Below, piece after piece: positions 1 through 8,463 of a stretch of DNA of 64,000 nt. Within the stretch, counting starts at the first letter, position 1, and every line of letters begins with the position of its first letter. The notes beneath the pieces are model-generated. The model ran no database searches and was not told where the DNA came from. It saw only the letters and a program-made list of their open reading frames with translations. The position numbers and the translations under genes were made by a program. Origin of the DNA: Pseudomonas haemolytica (lineage in GTDB: Bacteria; Pseudomonadota; Gammaproteobacteria; Pseudomonadales; Pseudomonadaceae); the NCBI RefSeq assembly GCF_009659625.1, contig NZ_VOIW01000003.1:434001-498000 (forward strand), given 5' to 3'.

Positions 1-684
1 AGCGTCAAAGGCGCCAAGTTGCTCTACCCACCGATCCAGCAACCGCGCCCGCCGCTGTACTTCGGTGGTTCCTCCGAAGCCGCCCAGGATCTGGCAGCCG
101 AACAGGTGGAAATGGTCCTGACCTGGGGCGAGCCGCCGGCTGCGGTCGCGGAAAAAATTGCACAGGTTCGCGCCAAGGCCGAGAAACTCGGGCGTACCCT
201 GCGCTTTGGCATTCGCCTGCATGTGATCGTGCGCGAGACCAACGAAGAGGCATGGAAAGCCGCCGACAAATTGATCTCCCATCTGGACGACGACACCATC
301 GCGCGTGCCCAGGCGTCCCTGGCGCGCTTCGATTCGGTCGGCCAGCAGCGCATGGCAGCCTTGCACGGCGGTAGCCGTGACAACCTGGAAGTCAGCCCTA
401 ACCTGTGGGCCGGCGTCGGCCTGGTGCGCGGCGGTGCAGGGACTGCGCTGGTCGGCGATGGGCCAACGGTTGCGGCGCGGGTCAAGGAATACGCGGACCT
501 GGGTATCGACACCTTTATCTTCTCCGGTTATCCGCACCTGGAAGAGTCGTATCGGGTCGCTGAGCTGCTGTTCCCGCACCTGGATATCGAGCGTCCCGAG
601 CTGCCGAAAAGCGCCGGTTACGTCAGCCCGTTTGGCGAGATGGTCGCCAACGACATCCTTCCCAAAGCTGCGTCACAGAGTTGA
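1..684 (+). CDS. ssuD: FMNH2-dependent alkanesulfonate monooxygenase, C-terminal part (5' end outside window)
   Basis: The frame is open from base 1 and ends in TGA, so only about the last 227 residues of a protein usually near 380 residues are present. The visible part is the C-terminal half of a bacterial luciferase-like TIM barrel, with the stretches [23 protein letters not shown] and [23 protein letters not shown] typical of SsuD. The family uses FMNH2 and O2 to release sulfite from alkanesulfonates in the cytoplasm during sulfur limitation, with reduced flavin supplied by SsuE. It lies 9 bases upstream of ssuC and clearly belongs to the same operon. The upstream ssuE/ssuA genes expected in pseudomonads would lie outside the window. 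Confidence 0.95.
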   Translation, partial: SVKGAKLLYPPIQQPRPPLYFGGSSEAAQDLAAEQVEMVLTWGEPPAAVAEKIAQVRAKAEKLGRTLRFGIRLHVIVRETNEEAWKAADKLISHLDDDTIARAQASLARFDSVGQQRMAALHGGSRDNLEVSPNLWAGVGLVRGGAGTALVGDGPTVAARVKEYADLGIDTFIFSGYPHLEESYRVAELLFPHLDIERPELPKSAGYVSPFGEMVANDILPKAASQS

Positions 685-693
685 GGCGCCGTT

Positions 694-1482
694 ATGGACG
701 TTGAAAAATTCAGCCATCGCGTGGCGCCATGGGTGCTGCCGATCTTGTTACTGGCGGTGTGGCAGTTGTCGGTGTCGGCGGGTTGGTTGTCGACGCGTAT
801 TCTGCCGGCGCCGAGTGCGGTGATTGCAGCCGGGGTCAACTTGGTGGTCAGCGGCGAAATCTGGACGCACCTGGCCATCAGCGGCTGGCGTGCCGGCCTG
901 GGTTTTGTGATCGGTGGCAGCATCGGTTTGGCCCTGGGCTTTATCACCGGCTTGTCGAAGTGGGGCGAGCGTCTGCTGGACAGCTCGGTGCAGATGATCC
1001 GCAACGTGCCGCATCTGGCGCTGATTCCGCTGGTGATCCTGTGGTTCGGCATTGACGAGACCGCAAAGATTTTTCTGGTGGCCTTGGGCACGTTGTTCCC
1101 GATTTACCTGAACACCTACCACGGCATCCGCAATGTCGACCCGGCGCTGGTGGAAATGTCGCGCAGCTACGGCTTGTCCGGGTTCAACCTGTTCTGGCAA
1201 GTGATCCTGCCGGGCGCGCTGCCGTCGATCCTGGTGGGCGTGAGGTTCGCCCTGGGCTTTATGTGGCTGACGCTGATCGTGGCGGAAACCATCTCGGCCA
1301 GCTCCGGCATCGGCTACCTGGCGATGAATGCCCGTGAGTTTCTGCAAACCGACGTGGTGGTATTGGCCATCGTCATGTACGCCATCCTCGGCAAACTGGC
1401 CGACCTGGCCGCCCGTGGGCTGGAGCGTGTGTGGCTGCGCTGGCACCCGGCCTATCAAGTGAATAAAGGAGGTGCGGCATGA
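694..1482 (+). CDS. ssuC: Sulfonate ABC transporter permease
   Basis: This 262-residue inner-membrane protein has about six hydrophobic segments and the MetI/BPD_transp_1 coupling region. The EAA-like stretch is around residues 150-180 ([31 protein letters not shown]), which in this family contacts the ATPase. It would import aliphatic sulfonates together with the ATPase encoded next and a periplasmic SsuA outside the window. The ATG at 694 follows a GAGG ribosome-binding site. The stop overlaps the ssuB start in an ATGA, which implies translational coupling. An alternative reading as a taurine or nitrate permease is less likely because ssuD precedes it. Confidence 0.93.
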   Translation: MDVEKFSHRVAPWVLPILLLAVWQLSVSAGWLSTRILPAPSAVIAAGVNLVVSGEIWTHLAISGWRAGLGFVIGGSIGLALGFITGLSKWGERLLDSSVQMIRNVPHLALIPLVILWFGIDETAKIFLVALGTLFPIYLNTYHGIRNVDPALVEMSRSYGLSGFNLFWQVILPGALPSILVGVRFALGFMWLTLIVAETISASSGIGYLAMNAREFLQTDVVVLAIVMYAILGKLADLAARGLERVWLRWHPAYQVNKGGAA

Positions 1483-2285
1483 CCGCTCAACAACCTCCAC
1501 GCCTGTTGAAGGGCATCCCACTGGCGGTGCGCAAGTTGCGCAAGGCCTTTGGTGCGCGGGAAGTGCTCAAGGAAATCGACCTGCACATTCCGGCGGGGCA
1601 GTTCGTGGCTGTGGTCGGTCGCAGTGGTTGCGGTAAAAGTACCTTGCTGCGCCTGCTGGCCGGTCTGGACAAAGCCAGCGGCGGCGAGCTGCTGGCCGGC
1701 TCCGCGCCGCTGCACGAGGCAATTGAAGACACGCGATTGATGTTTCAGGAAGCGCGTTTGCTGCCCTGGAAAAAGATCATCGACAATGTTGGCCTCGGTC
1801 TCACGGGCAATTGGCGCCCTCGCGCGCTGGAAGCCCTGGAAGCGGTCGGCCTGGCTGAGCGCGCCAATGAATGGCCGGCGGCATTGTCCGGTGGCCAGAA
1901 GCAGCGCGTGGCGCTGGCCCGTGCGTTGATCCACCAGCCGCGCCTGTTGTTGCTCGACGAGCCGCTGGGGGCTCTGGATGCCCTGACCCGCATCGAGATG
2001 CAGCAACTGATCGAAAACCTCTGGCGCAAGCATGGCTTCACCGTGTTGCTGGTGACCCATGACGTCAGCGAAGCGGTGGCGATTGCCGATCGGGTGATTC
2101 TGATTGAGGACGGCGCCATCGGCCTCGACCTGAACATCGACCTGCCACGTCCGCGCGCCCGTGGCTCACATCGCCTGGCTGCGCTGGAAGCCGAAGTACT
2201 CAACCGTGTGCTGTCGCTGCCCGGCTCACCGCCGGAACCCGAACCTGTTTCACCGTTGCCGACGCAATTGCGTTGGGCGCAATAA
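1479..2285 (+). CDS. ssuB: Sulfonate ABC transporter ATP-binding protein
   Basis: This 268-residue ABC ATPase energises SsuC. Walker A is GRSGCGKST near residue 49, the signature is LSGGQKQR near residue 137, Walker B is [12 protein letters not shown] near residue 156, and the switch histidine is in VTHD. The C-terminal tail after about residue 215 is proline- and arginine-rich and lacks a regulatory domain, as in SsuB/TauB proteins. The start overlaps the ssuC stop by 4 bases and has a strong AAAGGAGGTG ribosome-binding site. The ssuF-like gene follows 28 bases downstream. Confidence 0.94.
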   Translation: MTAQQPPRLLKGIPLAVRKLRKAFGAREVLKEIDLHIPAGQFVAVVGRSGCGKSTLLRLLAGLDKASGGELLAGSAPLHEAIEDTRLMFQEARLLPWKKIIDNVGLGLTGNWRPRALEALEAVGLAERANEWPAALSGGQKQRVALARALIHQPRLLLLDEPLGALDALTRIEMQQLIENLWRKHGFTVLLVTHDVSEAVAIADRVILIEDGAIGLDLNIDLPRPRARGSHRLAALEAEVLNRVLSLPGSPPEPEPVSPLPTQLRWAQ

Positions 2286-2313
2286 CTCACTTGTCCTTAG
2301 AAGGAACAACACC

Positions 2314-2529
2314 ATGACTATCAAAGCCATCAACGTGCGTAACCAGTTCAAAGGCACCATCAAGGAAATCGTGGTCGGTGACGTGCTGTCTGAAATCGAT
2401 GTACAGACGGCGTCGGGCATTGTCACTTCGGTGATCACCACTCGCTCGGTCAAGGAGCTGGAGTTGGTGATTGGCAGTGAGGTGATCGCCTTTGTGAAAT
2501 CTACTGAGGTGTCGATTGCAAAGTTGTGA
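2314..2529 (+). CDS. ssuF: Small TOBE/Mop molybdopterin-binding protein (SsuF-like)
   Basis: This encodes a 71-residue single Mop/TOBE domain with the pattern INVRNQFKGTIKEI...GIVTSVITTRSVKEL...VIAFVKSTEVSIAKL. Such proteins bind molybdate or other oxyanions as oligomers. In P. putida a protein of this type (SsuF) is the last gene of the ssu operon and is needed for growth on sulfonates, though its biochemical role is unclear. I chose the ATG at 2314, which has an AAGGA ribosome-binding site, over a long upstream extension that overlaps ssuB in another frame. It is the last ssu gene here; a REP element follows. Confidence 0.88.
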   Translation: MTIKAINVRNQFKGTIKEIVVGDVLSEIDVQTASGIVTSVITTRSVKELELVIGSEVIAFVKSTEVSIAKL

Positions 2530-2550
2530 GGTACGTCGTTCTTGAGGCCG

Positions 2551-2627
2551 CCTTCGCGAGCAAGCCCGCTCCCACATTTAGAATGTGTTCACAAATCAAA
2601 ATGTGGGAGCGGGCTTGCTCGCGAAGA
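2551..2627. repeat. REP/BIME inverted repeat, GCGGGCTTGCTCGCGAA class
   Basis: Two arms in opposite orientation (CGCGAGCAAGCCCGCTCCCA and its complement) flank a short AT-rich loop. They fill the gap between the ssu operon and the convergent tetR gene. Such paired REPs often act as 3' mRNA stabilisers or bidirectional transcription barriers; that role here is inference. Confidence 0.9.
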
Positions 2628-2650
2628 GGCCTGCCCAGTCACCACAAGAC

Positions 2651-3280
2651 TTATCGCTTGGGCAGGTAGGCAGGCAAATAAAGCCCCACATAGGCATCAA
2701 ACACCCGCATCCCTTCCTCCGCCATACGCGGGGTAATCAGCCCATGTTGATGCACTGAACGCGCATACACGCGGTCGCTCAGCTCCAGTGCCAGGGCAAA
2801 TACATCCACATCCTTGGGCAAGCTCGGCACTTCGAAGTGGCGGTTGAACACTTCCAGCATCAAGTCCCCCAGCTCCAGATCATGCTGACGATCCGCCTGG
2901 GTGACTTCGGTCAGCCCGTGCTGGGCCAGGATCAACTGGCGTGCAGCGGCGTCCTGATCGTAAACGCTGAGCATGCGCTGTTCGACGATGCAGGACAGGT
3001 CGCGCCAATGCTTGAGTGACTCGTGCTCGATGGGCGCCTGGATGGCGGCGCGGAAGGCTGCGTGAACGTCAGCGGTCAACGCCTCCAGCAACGCCGGCAC
3101 ACTGGCGAAGAAGTGATACACCGACGACGGCGGAATCTGCGCCCGCTCGGCCACGCTGTAGATCGACAAACTGGCCACGCCTTCGGCGGCCAGCAAGGTG
3201 CGGGCGGCGTCGAGGATCGCGTCGATCCGAGCCTGGCTGCGGGCGCGAGGTTTGCGAGGGGCGGCGGGGCGGGTGGGCAT
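2651..3280 (-). CDS. TetR/AcrR-family transcriptional regulator
   Basis: This 209-residue protein has an N-terminal TetR helix-turn-helix at about residues 15-60 (RIDAILDAARTLLAAEGVASLSIYSVAERAQIPPSSVYHFFASVPALLEAL), preceded by a basic tail rich in R, K and P. The rest is an all-helical ligand-binding and dimerisation domain without a recognisable subfamily signature. The ATG has a good AGGAGA ribosome-binding site. It is convergent with the ssu operon and downstream of spuI on the same strand, separated from each by a REP element. It probably has its own promoter, and its target cannot be told from the sequence. An agmatine-type regulator is conceivable given the nearby polyamine genes, but I see no aguBA. 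Confidence 0.85.
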   Translation of the reverse strand: MPTRPAAPRKPRARSQARIDAILDAARTLLAAEGVASLSIYSVAERAQIPPSSVYHFFASVPALLEALTADVHAAFRAAIQAPIEHESLKHWRDLSCIVEQRMLSVYDQDAAARQLILAQHGLTEVTQADRQHDLELGDLMLEVFNRHFEVPSLPKDVDVFALALELSDRVYARSVHQHGLITPRMAEEGMRVFDAYVGLYLPAYLPKR

Positions 3281-3343
3281 GGAAGTCTCCTACAAGGCAG
3301 CGGGCATTGTATGAGCAGGGAGGTGTGTTGTCTGCCAGGCCGC

Positions 3344-3418
3344 CATCGGGAGCAAGCCCCCTCCCACATTTGGATCTGTGAATACATTCAAAATGTGGGA
3401 GGGGGCTTGCTCCCGATG
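3344..3418. repeat. REP/BIME inverted repeat, GGGGGCTTGCTCCCGAT class
   Basis: The two arms are ATCGGGAGCAAGCCCCCTCC and its complement, about 20 bases apart, upstream of tetR and downstream of the spuI terminator. This class differs from the neighbouring 2551 element by having GGGAG/CTCCC where that one has CGCGAG/CTCGCG. Confidence 0.9.
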
Positions 3419-3449
3419 AGGCCAACTCGGTCCCCCAAAAGCAACCCAT

Positions 3450-3483
3450 AAAAAAACGCCACTGACCAAAGCCAGCGGCGTTC
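3450..3483 (-). terminator. Rho-independent terminator of spuI
   Basis: Read on the minus strand, AACGCCGCTGG and a near-complementary CAGTGGCGTT form a stem with a short loop, followed by a run of seven T. It lies about 20 bases after the spuI stop codon. Confidence 0.85.
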
Positions 3484-3502
3484 CTTCAGCAGCTGCAACC
3501 GC

Positions 3503-4879
3503 TTACACGGTATGCAGGTACCAGTTGTACTCAAGGTCGGAGATGGAGTGTTCGAACTCTTCCAGCTCACTTTCCTTACAGGCGACGAAGATATCGATGT
3601 ATTTAGGATCGATGTACTTGGCCATCACCTCGCTGTCGTCCAACTCACGCAGGGCATCGCGCAGGTTGTTCGGCAGGCTTTGCTCGTTCTGCTCGTAGCT
3701 GTTGCCTTCCACCGGCGCGCCTGGCTCGATCTTGTTGGTCAGGCCGTGGTGCACACCTGCCAGGACCGAGGCCATCAGCAGGTAAGGGTTGGCATCGGCA
3801 CCGGCCACACGGTGTTCGATACGTACCGCATCGGATGAGCCGGTGGGTACGCGAATCGCTACAGTGCGGTTATCCAGGCCCCAGCACGGCGAGTTCGGCA
3901 CGTAGAACTGTGCGCCGAAACGACGGTAGGAGTTCACGTTAGGGCACAGGAACGCCATTTGAGCGGGTAGGGTCTCGAGCACACCGCCGATCGCGTGACG
4001 CAATGCGGCGTTCTGCTCGGGATCCTCGCTGGCAAAGATGTTCTTGCCGTCTTTGTCCAGGATCGAAATGTGTACGTGCAAACCGTTGCCTGCCTGGCCT
4101 GGGTAAGGCTTGGCCATGAAGGTGGTGTCCATCTCATGGTCGTAGGCGATGTTCTTGATCAGGCGCTTGAGCAGTACCGCGTAATCGCAGGCCTTGATCG
4201 GGTCGGCGACGTGGTGCAGGTTCACTTCGAACTGCGCCGGGGCGCTTTCCTTGACGATGGCGTCGGCCGGAATGCCTTGCTCCTTGGCACCTTCCAGGAT
4301 GTCCTGGAGGCAGTCGACGTATTCGTCGAGGTCGTCGATCAGGTAGACCTGTGTCGAGTGCGGGCGTTTGCCGGAGATCGGCGAGCGGGGCGGTTGCGGG
4401 CGGCCGTTCACGTTCTCCTGATCGATCAGGTAGAACTCAAGCTCGAAGGCAGCGCAGATGGTCAGGCCGAGGTCGTCAAATTTGCTTACAACTTGGCGGA
4501 GCACTTCGCGCGGATCGGCGAAGAAAGGTTCACCTTCAAGTTCGTGCATGGTCATCAGCAGTTGCGCGGTAGGGCGCTTTTGCCAGGGTTCATTGCACAG
4601 GGTGTCGGGGATTGGATAACAGATTCGGTCAGCATCACCGATGTCCAGGCCCAGGCCGGTGCTTTCCACCGTCGAGCCGTTGATATCCAGGGCAAATAAA
4701 GAGGCAGGCAGGTTAATGCCCTTCTCGTAAACCTTGTGGAGGCTGGTGCGTTCGATGCGCTTACCGCGCACCACACCATTCATATCCGCAATTAGAAGGT
4801 CTACGTACAGAACCTCAGGATGATCCTTAAGGAACGCGTTCGCTTCGTTAAGCTGAACGGCACGCGGGGGTACCGACAT
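3503..4879 (-). CDS. spuI: Gamma-glutamylpolyamine synthetase (glutamine synthetase family)
   Basis: This 458-residue member of the GlnA superfamily ligates glutamate to putrescine or other polyamines at the expense of ATP, the first step of the gamma-glutamylation route of polyamine catabolism. Visible family motifs are the metal/glutamate-binding AAFELEFYLI, the NGLHVHISI histidine motif and the C-terminal GADANPYLLMASVLAGVHHG. The adenylylation region typical of nitrogen-assimilating GlnA is absent. The start has an AAAGGTG ribosome-binding site. It is transcribed away from spuB-H across a 608-base gap, as in the P. aeruginosa spu locus, and ends in its own terminator. It is a distinct paralogue of spuB. 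Confidence 0.9.
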   Translation of the reverse strand: MSVPPRAVQLNEANAFLKDHPEVLYVDLLIADMNGVVRGKRIERTSLHKVYEKGINLPASLFALDINGSTVESTGLGLDIGDADRICYPIPDTLCNEPWQKRPTAQLLMTMHELEGEPFFADPREVLRQVVSKFDDLGLTICAAFELEFYLIDQENVNGRPQPPRSPISGKRPHSTQVYLIDDLDEYVDCLQDILEGAKEQGIPADAIVKESAPAQFEVNLHHVADPIKACDYAVLLKRLIKNIAYDHEMDTTFMAKPYPGQAGNGLHVHISILDKDGKNIFASEDPEQNAALRHAIGGVLETLPAQMAFLCPNVNSYRRFGAQFYVPNSPCWGLDNRTVAIRVPTGSSDAVRIEHRVAGADANPYLLMASVLAGVHHGLTNKIEPGAPVEGNSYEQNEQSLPNNLRDALRELDDSEVMAKYIDPKYIDIFVACKESELEEFEHSISDLEYNWYLHTV

Positions 4880-5487
4880 GATGCAACACCTTTGTTGTTA
4901 AAAATATCAATCATTGATCTTTTCTGGTTTCAGTCAACCCGAACGGCATGCCGAAGTCAAGCGAGGGCTTTTTTGCCCTAAAAAAGCGCCGCGAAGGCTT
5001 TTTTGCGGTGTTTTGGGGCGGTTTTCTGAGTTTGCTGTGCATGGGACTCGCAGTCTTGAGCGGGCCGTGTAGGATTTTTTACGGGGGTGTTGTGTAAAAA
5101 AATGAACAAGGCTAAGCTCGATTCAAACCCATAACAGCAATAATACCGGGGTGCTTCATGTTTCTCCTGCCGCCACTTGGCGTCTTGGCCTGCTTCAGAC
5201 GGGCTTTTTCATCCGTTCTTGCGTCCTGCGTGAACGCCTGCGCCCCGGCCAATATTCTTGACGCCCAGGCCGACCTCTTCTTTGCACAATCACTGCCCTC
5301 CAAATTGCCTCTCAATGGCTGGCGCCTGCGGGGCTGCTCATGATTCTGCACAAGTTTGGCGTGAGGAATACAACCCTTGGGCAAATGGCAGGTAAGCTCC
5401 TACCCTGAATGAAAAACGACGCGGATGCTGCGTCAACCAACGCCTGGCCTTTTAATGGATGCCAGGAAACCCAGCCCAGAGGCATTT
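4880..5487. other. 608-base gap between spuI and spuB; divergent promoter region, no gene recognised
   Basis: No convincing gene is visible. In P. aeruginosa the spuA glutamine amidotransferase sits here, but no frame contains class-I amidotransferase motifs. Bases 4900-5130 are AT-rich with several A/T runs and a symmetrical GCTTTTTT/AAAAAAGC hairpin at 4967-4987. A 61-codon frame at 5158-5343 and an opposite 90-codon frame look like non-coding by-products. Promoters for both directions should lie here. Confidence 0.6.
4967..4987. other. A/T-stem hairpin upstream of spuI
   Basis: GCTTTTTT and AAAAAAGC flank a five-base loop GCCCT. A second GGCTTTTTTGCGG copy follows within 15 bases. It could be a weak bidirectional terminator or a protein site; nothing in the sequence decides which. 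Confidence 0.4.
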
Positions 5488-6846
5488 ATGAGTAACAACC
5501 TCGACCAGCTCACCGATTGGTTGAAAGACCACAAGATCACAGAAGTCGAATGCATGATTGGCGACCTCACCGGTATCACCCGTGGCAAGATCTCGCCGAC
5601 CAACAAGTTCATCGCCGAAAAAGGCATGCGCCTGCCCGAGAGCGTTCTATTGCAGACCGTGACCGGCGACTATGTCGAAGACGACATCTATTACGAATTG
5701 CTCGACCCGGCCGACATCGACATGATCTGCCGCCCCGACCAGAACGCGGTATTCCTGGTGCCGTGGGCCATCGAACCGACCGCTCAGGTAATCCACGACA
5801 CCTACGACAAGCAAGGCAACCCGATCGAGCTGTCGCCGCGCAACGTGCTCAAGAAAGTCCTCAAGCTCTACGCCGACAGAGGCTGGCAGCCCATCGTGGC
5901 GCCGGAGATGGAGTTCTACCTGACCAAGCGCTGCGAAGACCCGGACTTCCCATTGCAACCGCCGATTGGCCGTTCCGGCCGCCCGGAAACCGGTCGCCAA
6001 TCCTTCTCTATAGAAGCGGCCAACGAATTCGACCCATTGTTCGAAGACGTCTACGACTGGTGCGAACTGCAGGAACTGGACCTCGACACCCTGATCCACG
6101 AGGACGGCACGGCGCAGATGGAAATCAACTTCCGTCATGGCGATGCCTTGTCCCTGGCCGACCAGATCCTGGTGTTCAAGCGCACCATGCGTGAAGCCGC
6201 GCTCAAGCACAACGTGGCCGCCACCTTCATGGCCAAGCCGATGACCGGCGAGCCCGGCAGCGCGATGCACCTGCACCAGAGCATCATCGACATCGCCACC
6301 GGCAAAAACGTCTTCTCCAATGAAGACGGGACCATGAGCCAGTTGTTCCTCAACCACATTGGCGGCCTGCAGAAATTCATCCCCGAATTGCTGCCGCTGT
6401 TTGCGCCTAACGTGAACTCCTTCCGCCGCTTCCTGCCCGACACCTCGGCGCCGGTAAACGTGGAGTGGGGCGAAGAAAACCGCACCGTCGGCCTGCGCGT
6501 ACCGGATGCCGGCCCGCAGAACCGCCGCGTGGAAAACCGCCTGCCGGGCGCCGATGCCAACCCGTACCTGGCAATTGCCGCCAGCCTGCTGTGTGGCTAC
6601 ATCGGCATGGTCGAGGGCCATACCCCGAGCGCGCCGGTGGTGGGCCGCGGCTACGAGCGCCGCAACCTGCGCCTGCCGTTGACCATCGAGGACGCCCTGG
6701 AGCGCATGGAAAACAGCAAGACCATCGAGAAATACCTGGGGCAAAAATTCATCACAGGCTACGTCGCGGTCAAGCGGGCCGAGCATGAAAACTTCAAGCG
6801 CGTGATCAGTTCGTGGGAGCGGGAATTCCTGCTCTTCGCCGTCTGA
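5488..6846 (+). CDS. spuB: Gamma-glutamylpolyamine synthetase paralogue (glutamine synthetase family)
   Basis: This 452-residue protein is a second GlnA-like enzyme with APEMEFYLTKR, the histidine motif SAMHLHQSI and PGADANPYLAIAASLLCGY. SpuB in pseudomonads is assigned to polyamine gamma-glutamylation alongside SpuI, with overlapping substrate preferences. The frame is open 21 codons further upstream, but I chose the ATG at 5488 because AGAGG precedes it at proper spacing and homologues begin near MSNNLDQL. It is the first gene of the spu operon here, because spuA is missing, and spuC follows after 58 bases. Confidence 0.9.
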   Translation: MSNNLDQLTDWLKDHKITEVECMIGDLTGITRGKISPTNKFIAEKGMRLPESVLLQTVTGDYVEDDIYYELLDPADIDMICRPDQNAVFLVPWAIEPTAQVIHDTYDKQGNPIELSPRNVLKKVLKLYADRGWQPIVAPEMEFYLTKRCEDPDFPLQPPIGRSGRPETGRQSFSIEAANEFDPLFEDVYDWCELQELDLDTLIHEDGTAQMEINFRHGDALSLADQILVFKRTMREAALKHNVAATFMAKPMTGEPGSAMHLHQSIIDIATGKNVFSNEDGTMSQLFLNHIGGLQKFIPELLPLFAPNVNSFRRFLPDTSAPVNVEWGEENRTVGLRVPDAGPQNRRVENRLPGADANPYLAIAASLLCGYIGMVEGHTPSAPVVGRGYERRNLRLPLTIEDALERMENSKTIEKYLGQKFITGYVAVKRAEHENFKRVISSWEREFLLFAV

Positions 6847-6904
6847 TGCGCCGGGCGCGTCGTAGGAAAGGCGCGCCCTCACCTGAAAAGTCTAGGAGAT
6901 TGGT

Positions 6905-8269
6905 ATGTCCAGCAACAACCCGCAAACCCGTGAATGGCAAGCCTTGAGCAATGATCACCACCTGGCGCCGTTCAGCGACTTCAAGCAATTGAAAGAGAAA
7001 GGCCCTCGGATCATCACCAAAGCCCACGGCGTTTACCTGTGGGACAGCGAAGGCAACAAGATCCTCGACGGCATGGCCGGCCTGTGGTGCGTGGCGATCG
7101 GTTACGGTCGCGATGAACTGGCAGACGCCGCCGCCAAGCAGATGAAAGAACTGCCGTACTACAACCTGTTCTTCCAGACCGCGCACCCGCCGGTGCTGGA
7201 ATTGGCCAAGGCGATTTCCGATATCGCACCGGCCGGCATGAACCATGTGTTCTTCACCGGTTCCGGCTCCGAAGGCAACGACACCATGCTGCGTATGGTG
7301 CGCCACTACTGGGCGATCAAGGGCCAGCCGAACAAGAAAACCATCATTGCCCGCAAGAATGGCTACCACGGTTCTACCGTGGCCGGCGCCAGCCTGGGTG
7401 GCATGACCTATATGCACGAGCAGGGCGACTTGCCGATTCCGGGCATCACCCACATCGCCCAGCCGTACTGGTTTGGCGAAGGCGGCGACATGAGCCCCGA
7501 GGAATTCGGCGTGTGGGCGGCCAACCAGTTGGAAGAGAAGATCCTCGAACTGGGCGTGGACAACGTCGGTGCCTTTATTGCCGAACCGATCCAGGGTGCC
7601 GGTGGCGTGATCGTACCGCCCGCCACCTACTGGCCGCGCATCAAGGAAATCCTCGCCAAGTACGACATCCTGTTTGTTGCCGACGAAGTGATCTGCGGCT
7701 TTGGCCGTACCGGTGAGTGGTTCGGTAGTGATTTCTACGACCTCAAGCCGCACATGATGACCATCGCCAAGGGCCTGACCTCGGGCTACATCCCCATGGG
7801 TGGCCTGATCGTACGTGACGAAGTGGTCGACGTGCTGAATGAAGGGGGCGATTTCAACCATGGCTTTACCTACTCCGGTCACCCGGTAGCCGCGGCTGTG
7901 GCCCTGGAAAACATCCGCATCCTGCGCGATGAAAAAATCGTTAACCGCGTTCACGATGAAACGGCACCGTATTTGCAGAAACGCCTGAGGGAACTGGGCG
8001 ATCACCCGCTGGTGGGCGAAGTGCGCGGCGTGGGCATGCTCGGTGCGATCGAGCTGGTCCAGGACAAGGCCACGCGCAAGCGTTATGAAGGCAAAGGCGT
8101 AGGCATGATTTGCCGAACCTTCTGCTTCGAGAATGGCCTGATCATGCGCGCCGTGGGCGACACCATGATCATTTCGCCGCCACTGGTGATCAGTAAGGCT
8201 GAGATTGACGAGTTGGTCAGCAAGGCTCGCCAGTGCCTGGACATGACTTTGGCGGCATTGCAGGGCTAA
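6905..8269 (+). CDS. spuC: Putrescine:pyruvate aminotransferase
   Basis: This 454-residue class-III PLP aminotransferase has GSGSEGNDTMLRMVR (cofactor phosphate loop), GYHGSTVAGASLGG, the aspartate in FVADEVICGFGRTG, and the Schiff-base lysine in TIAKGLTSG at about residue 289. SpuC converts putrescine to 4-aminobutyraldehyde with pyruvate as acceptor, the transaminase route that complements gamma-glutamylation. The ribosome-binding site TAGGAGA is at good spacing. It lies between spuB and the uptake genes, so import and first-step catabolism are probably co-expressed. A 194-base gap with hairpins separates it from spuD. Confidence 0.93.
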   Translation: MSSNNPQTREWQALSNDHHLAPFSDFKQLKEKGPRIITKAHGVYLWDSEGNKILDGMAGLWCVAIGYGRDELADAAAKQMKELPYYNLFFQTAHPPVLELAKAISDIAPAGMNHVFFTGSGSEGNDTMLRMVRHYWAIKGQPNKKTIIARKNGYHGSTVAGASLGGMTYMHEQGDLPIPGITHIAQPYWFGEGGDMSPEEFGVWAANQLEEKILELGVDNVGAFIAEPIQGAGGVIVPPATYWPRIKEILAKYDILFVADEVICGFGRTGEWFGSDFYDLKPHMMTIAKGLTSGYIPMGGLIVRDEVVDVLNEGGDFNHGFTYSGHPVAAAVALENIRILRDEKIVNRVHDETAPYLQKRLRELGDHPLVGEVRGVGMLGAIELVQDKATRKRYEGKGVGMICRTFCFENGLIMRAVGDTMIISPPLVISKAEIDELVSKARQCLDMTLAALQG

Positions 8270-8277
8270 GTGCTAGG

Positions 8278-8312
8278 CTCAGTGCGCAGCGGCTTCGGGC
8301 GCTGCGTCTGAG
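8278..8312 (+). other. Hairpin after spuC
   Basis: CTCAG-TGCGCAGCG and CGCTGCGT-CTGAG form a strong stem around a TTCGGG-type loop, only 9 bases after the spuC stop. There is no U-run, so it is probably an RNA-processing or stability element, or a partial attenuator separating enzyme and transporter expression (inference). A second short stem, TTGGGCC/GGCCCAA at 8404-8437, lies just before the spuD ribosome-binding site. Confidence 0.55.
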
Positions 8313-8463
8313 CAAGTAAATGAGACACCGATAAATAGAGTGCTTTGGTTGAAAGCCGGCACTAGAACTTGCCAGACTGTCGCCCTGTTTTGTTGCCCTT
8401 CGGTTGGGCCGTAGAACATACAAAGCTTGTGGCCCAAAAAAGAAAAAATTGGAGCATCACCAA

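Noticed and set aside
3344..3418. REP stems as rho-independent terminators
   Set aside because: Stems are strong but lack a following U-run; a separate true terminator for spuI is present nearby.
5160..5210. Possible sigma-54 promoter upstream of spuB (GG...TGC)
   Set aside because: The GG and GC pairs are 11 bases apart instead of 10 and the consensus match is poor.
5158..5343. 61-codon frame upstream of spuB as a leader peptide or small gene
   Set aside because: No ribosome-binding site, no recognisable domain, cysteine-rich atypical composition, and an overlapping opposite frame of 90 codons; it looks like chance.
8404..8463. 20-codon extension of spuD (lysine-rich) as the true N-terminus
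   Set aside because: It would put a charged segment before a complete signal peptide and spans the GGAGC ribosome-binding site.
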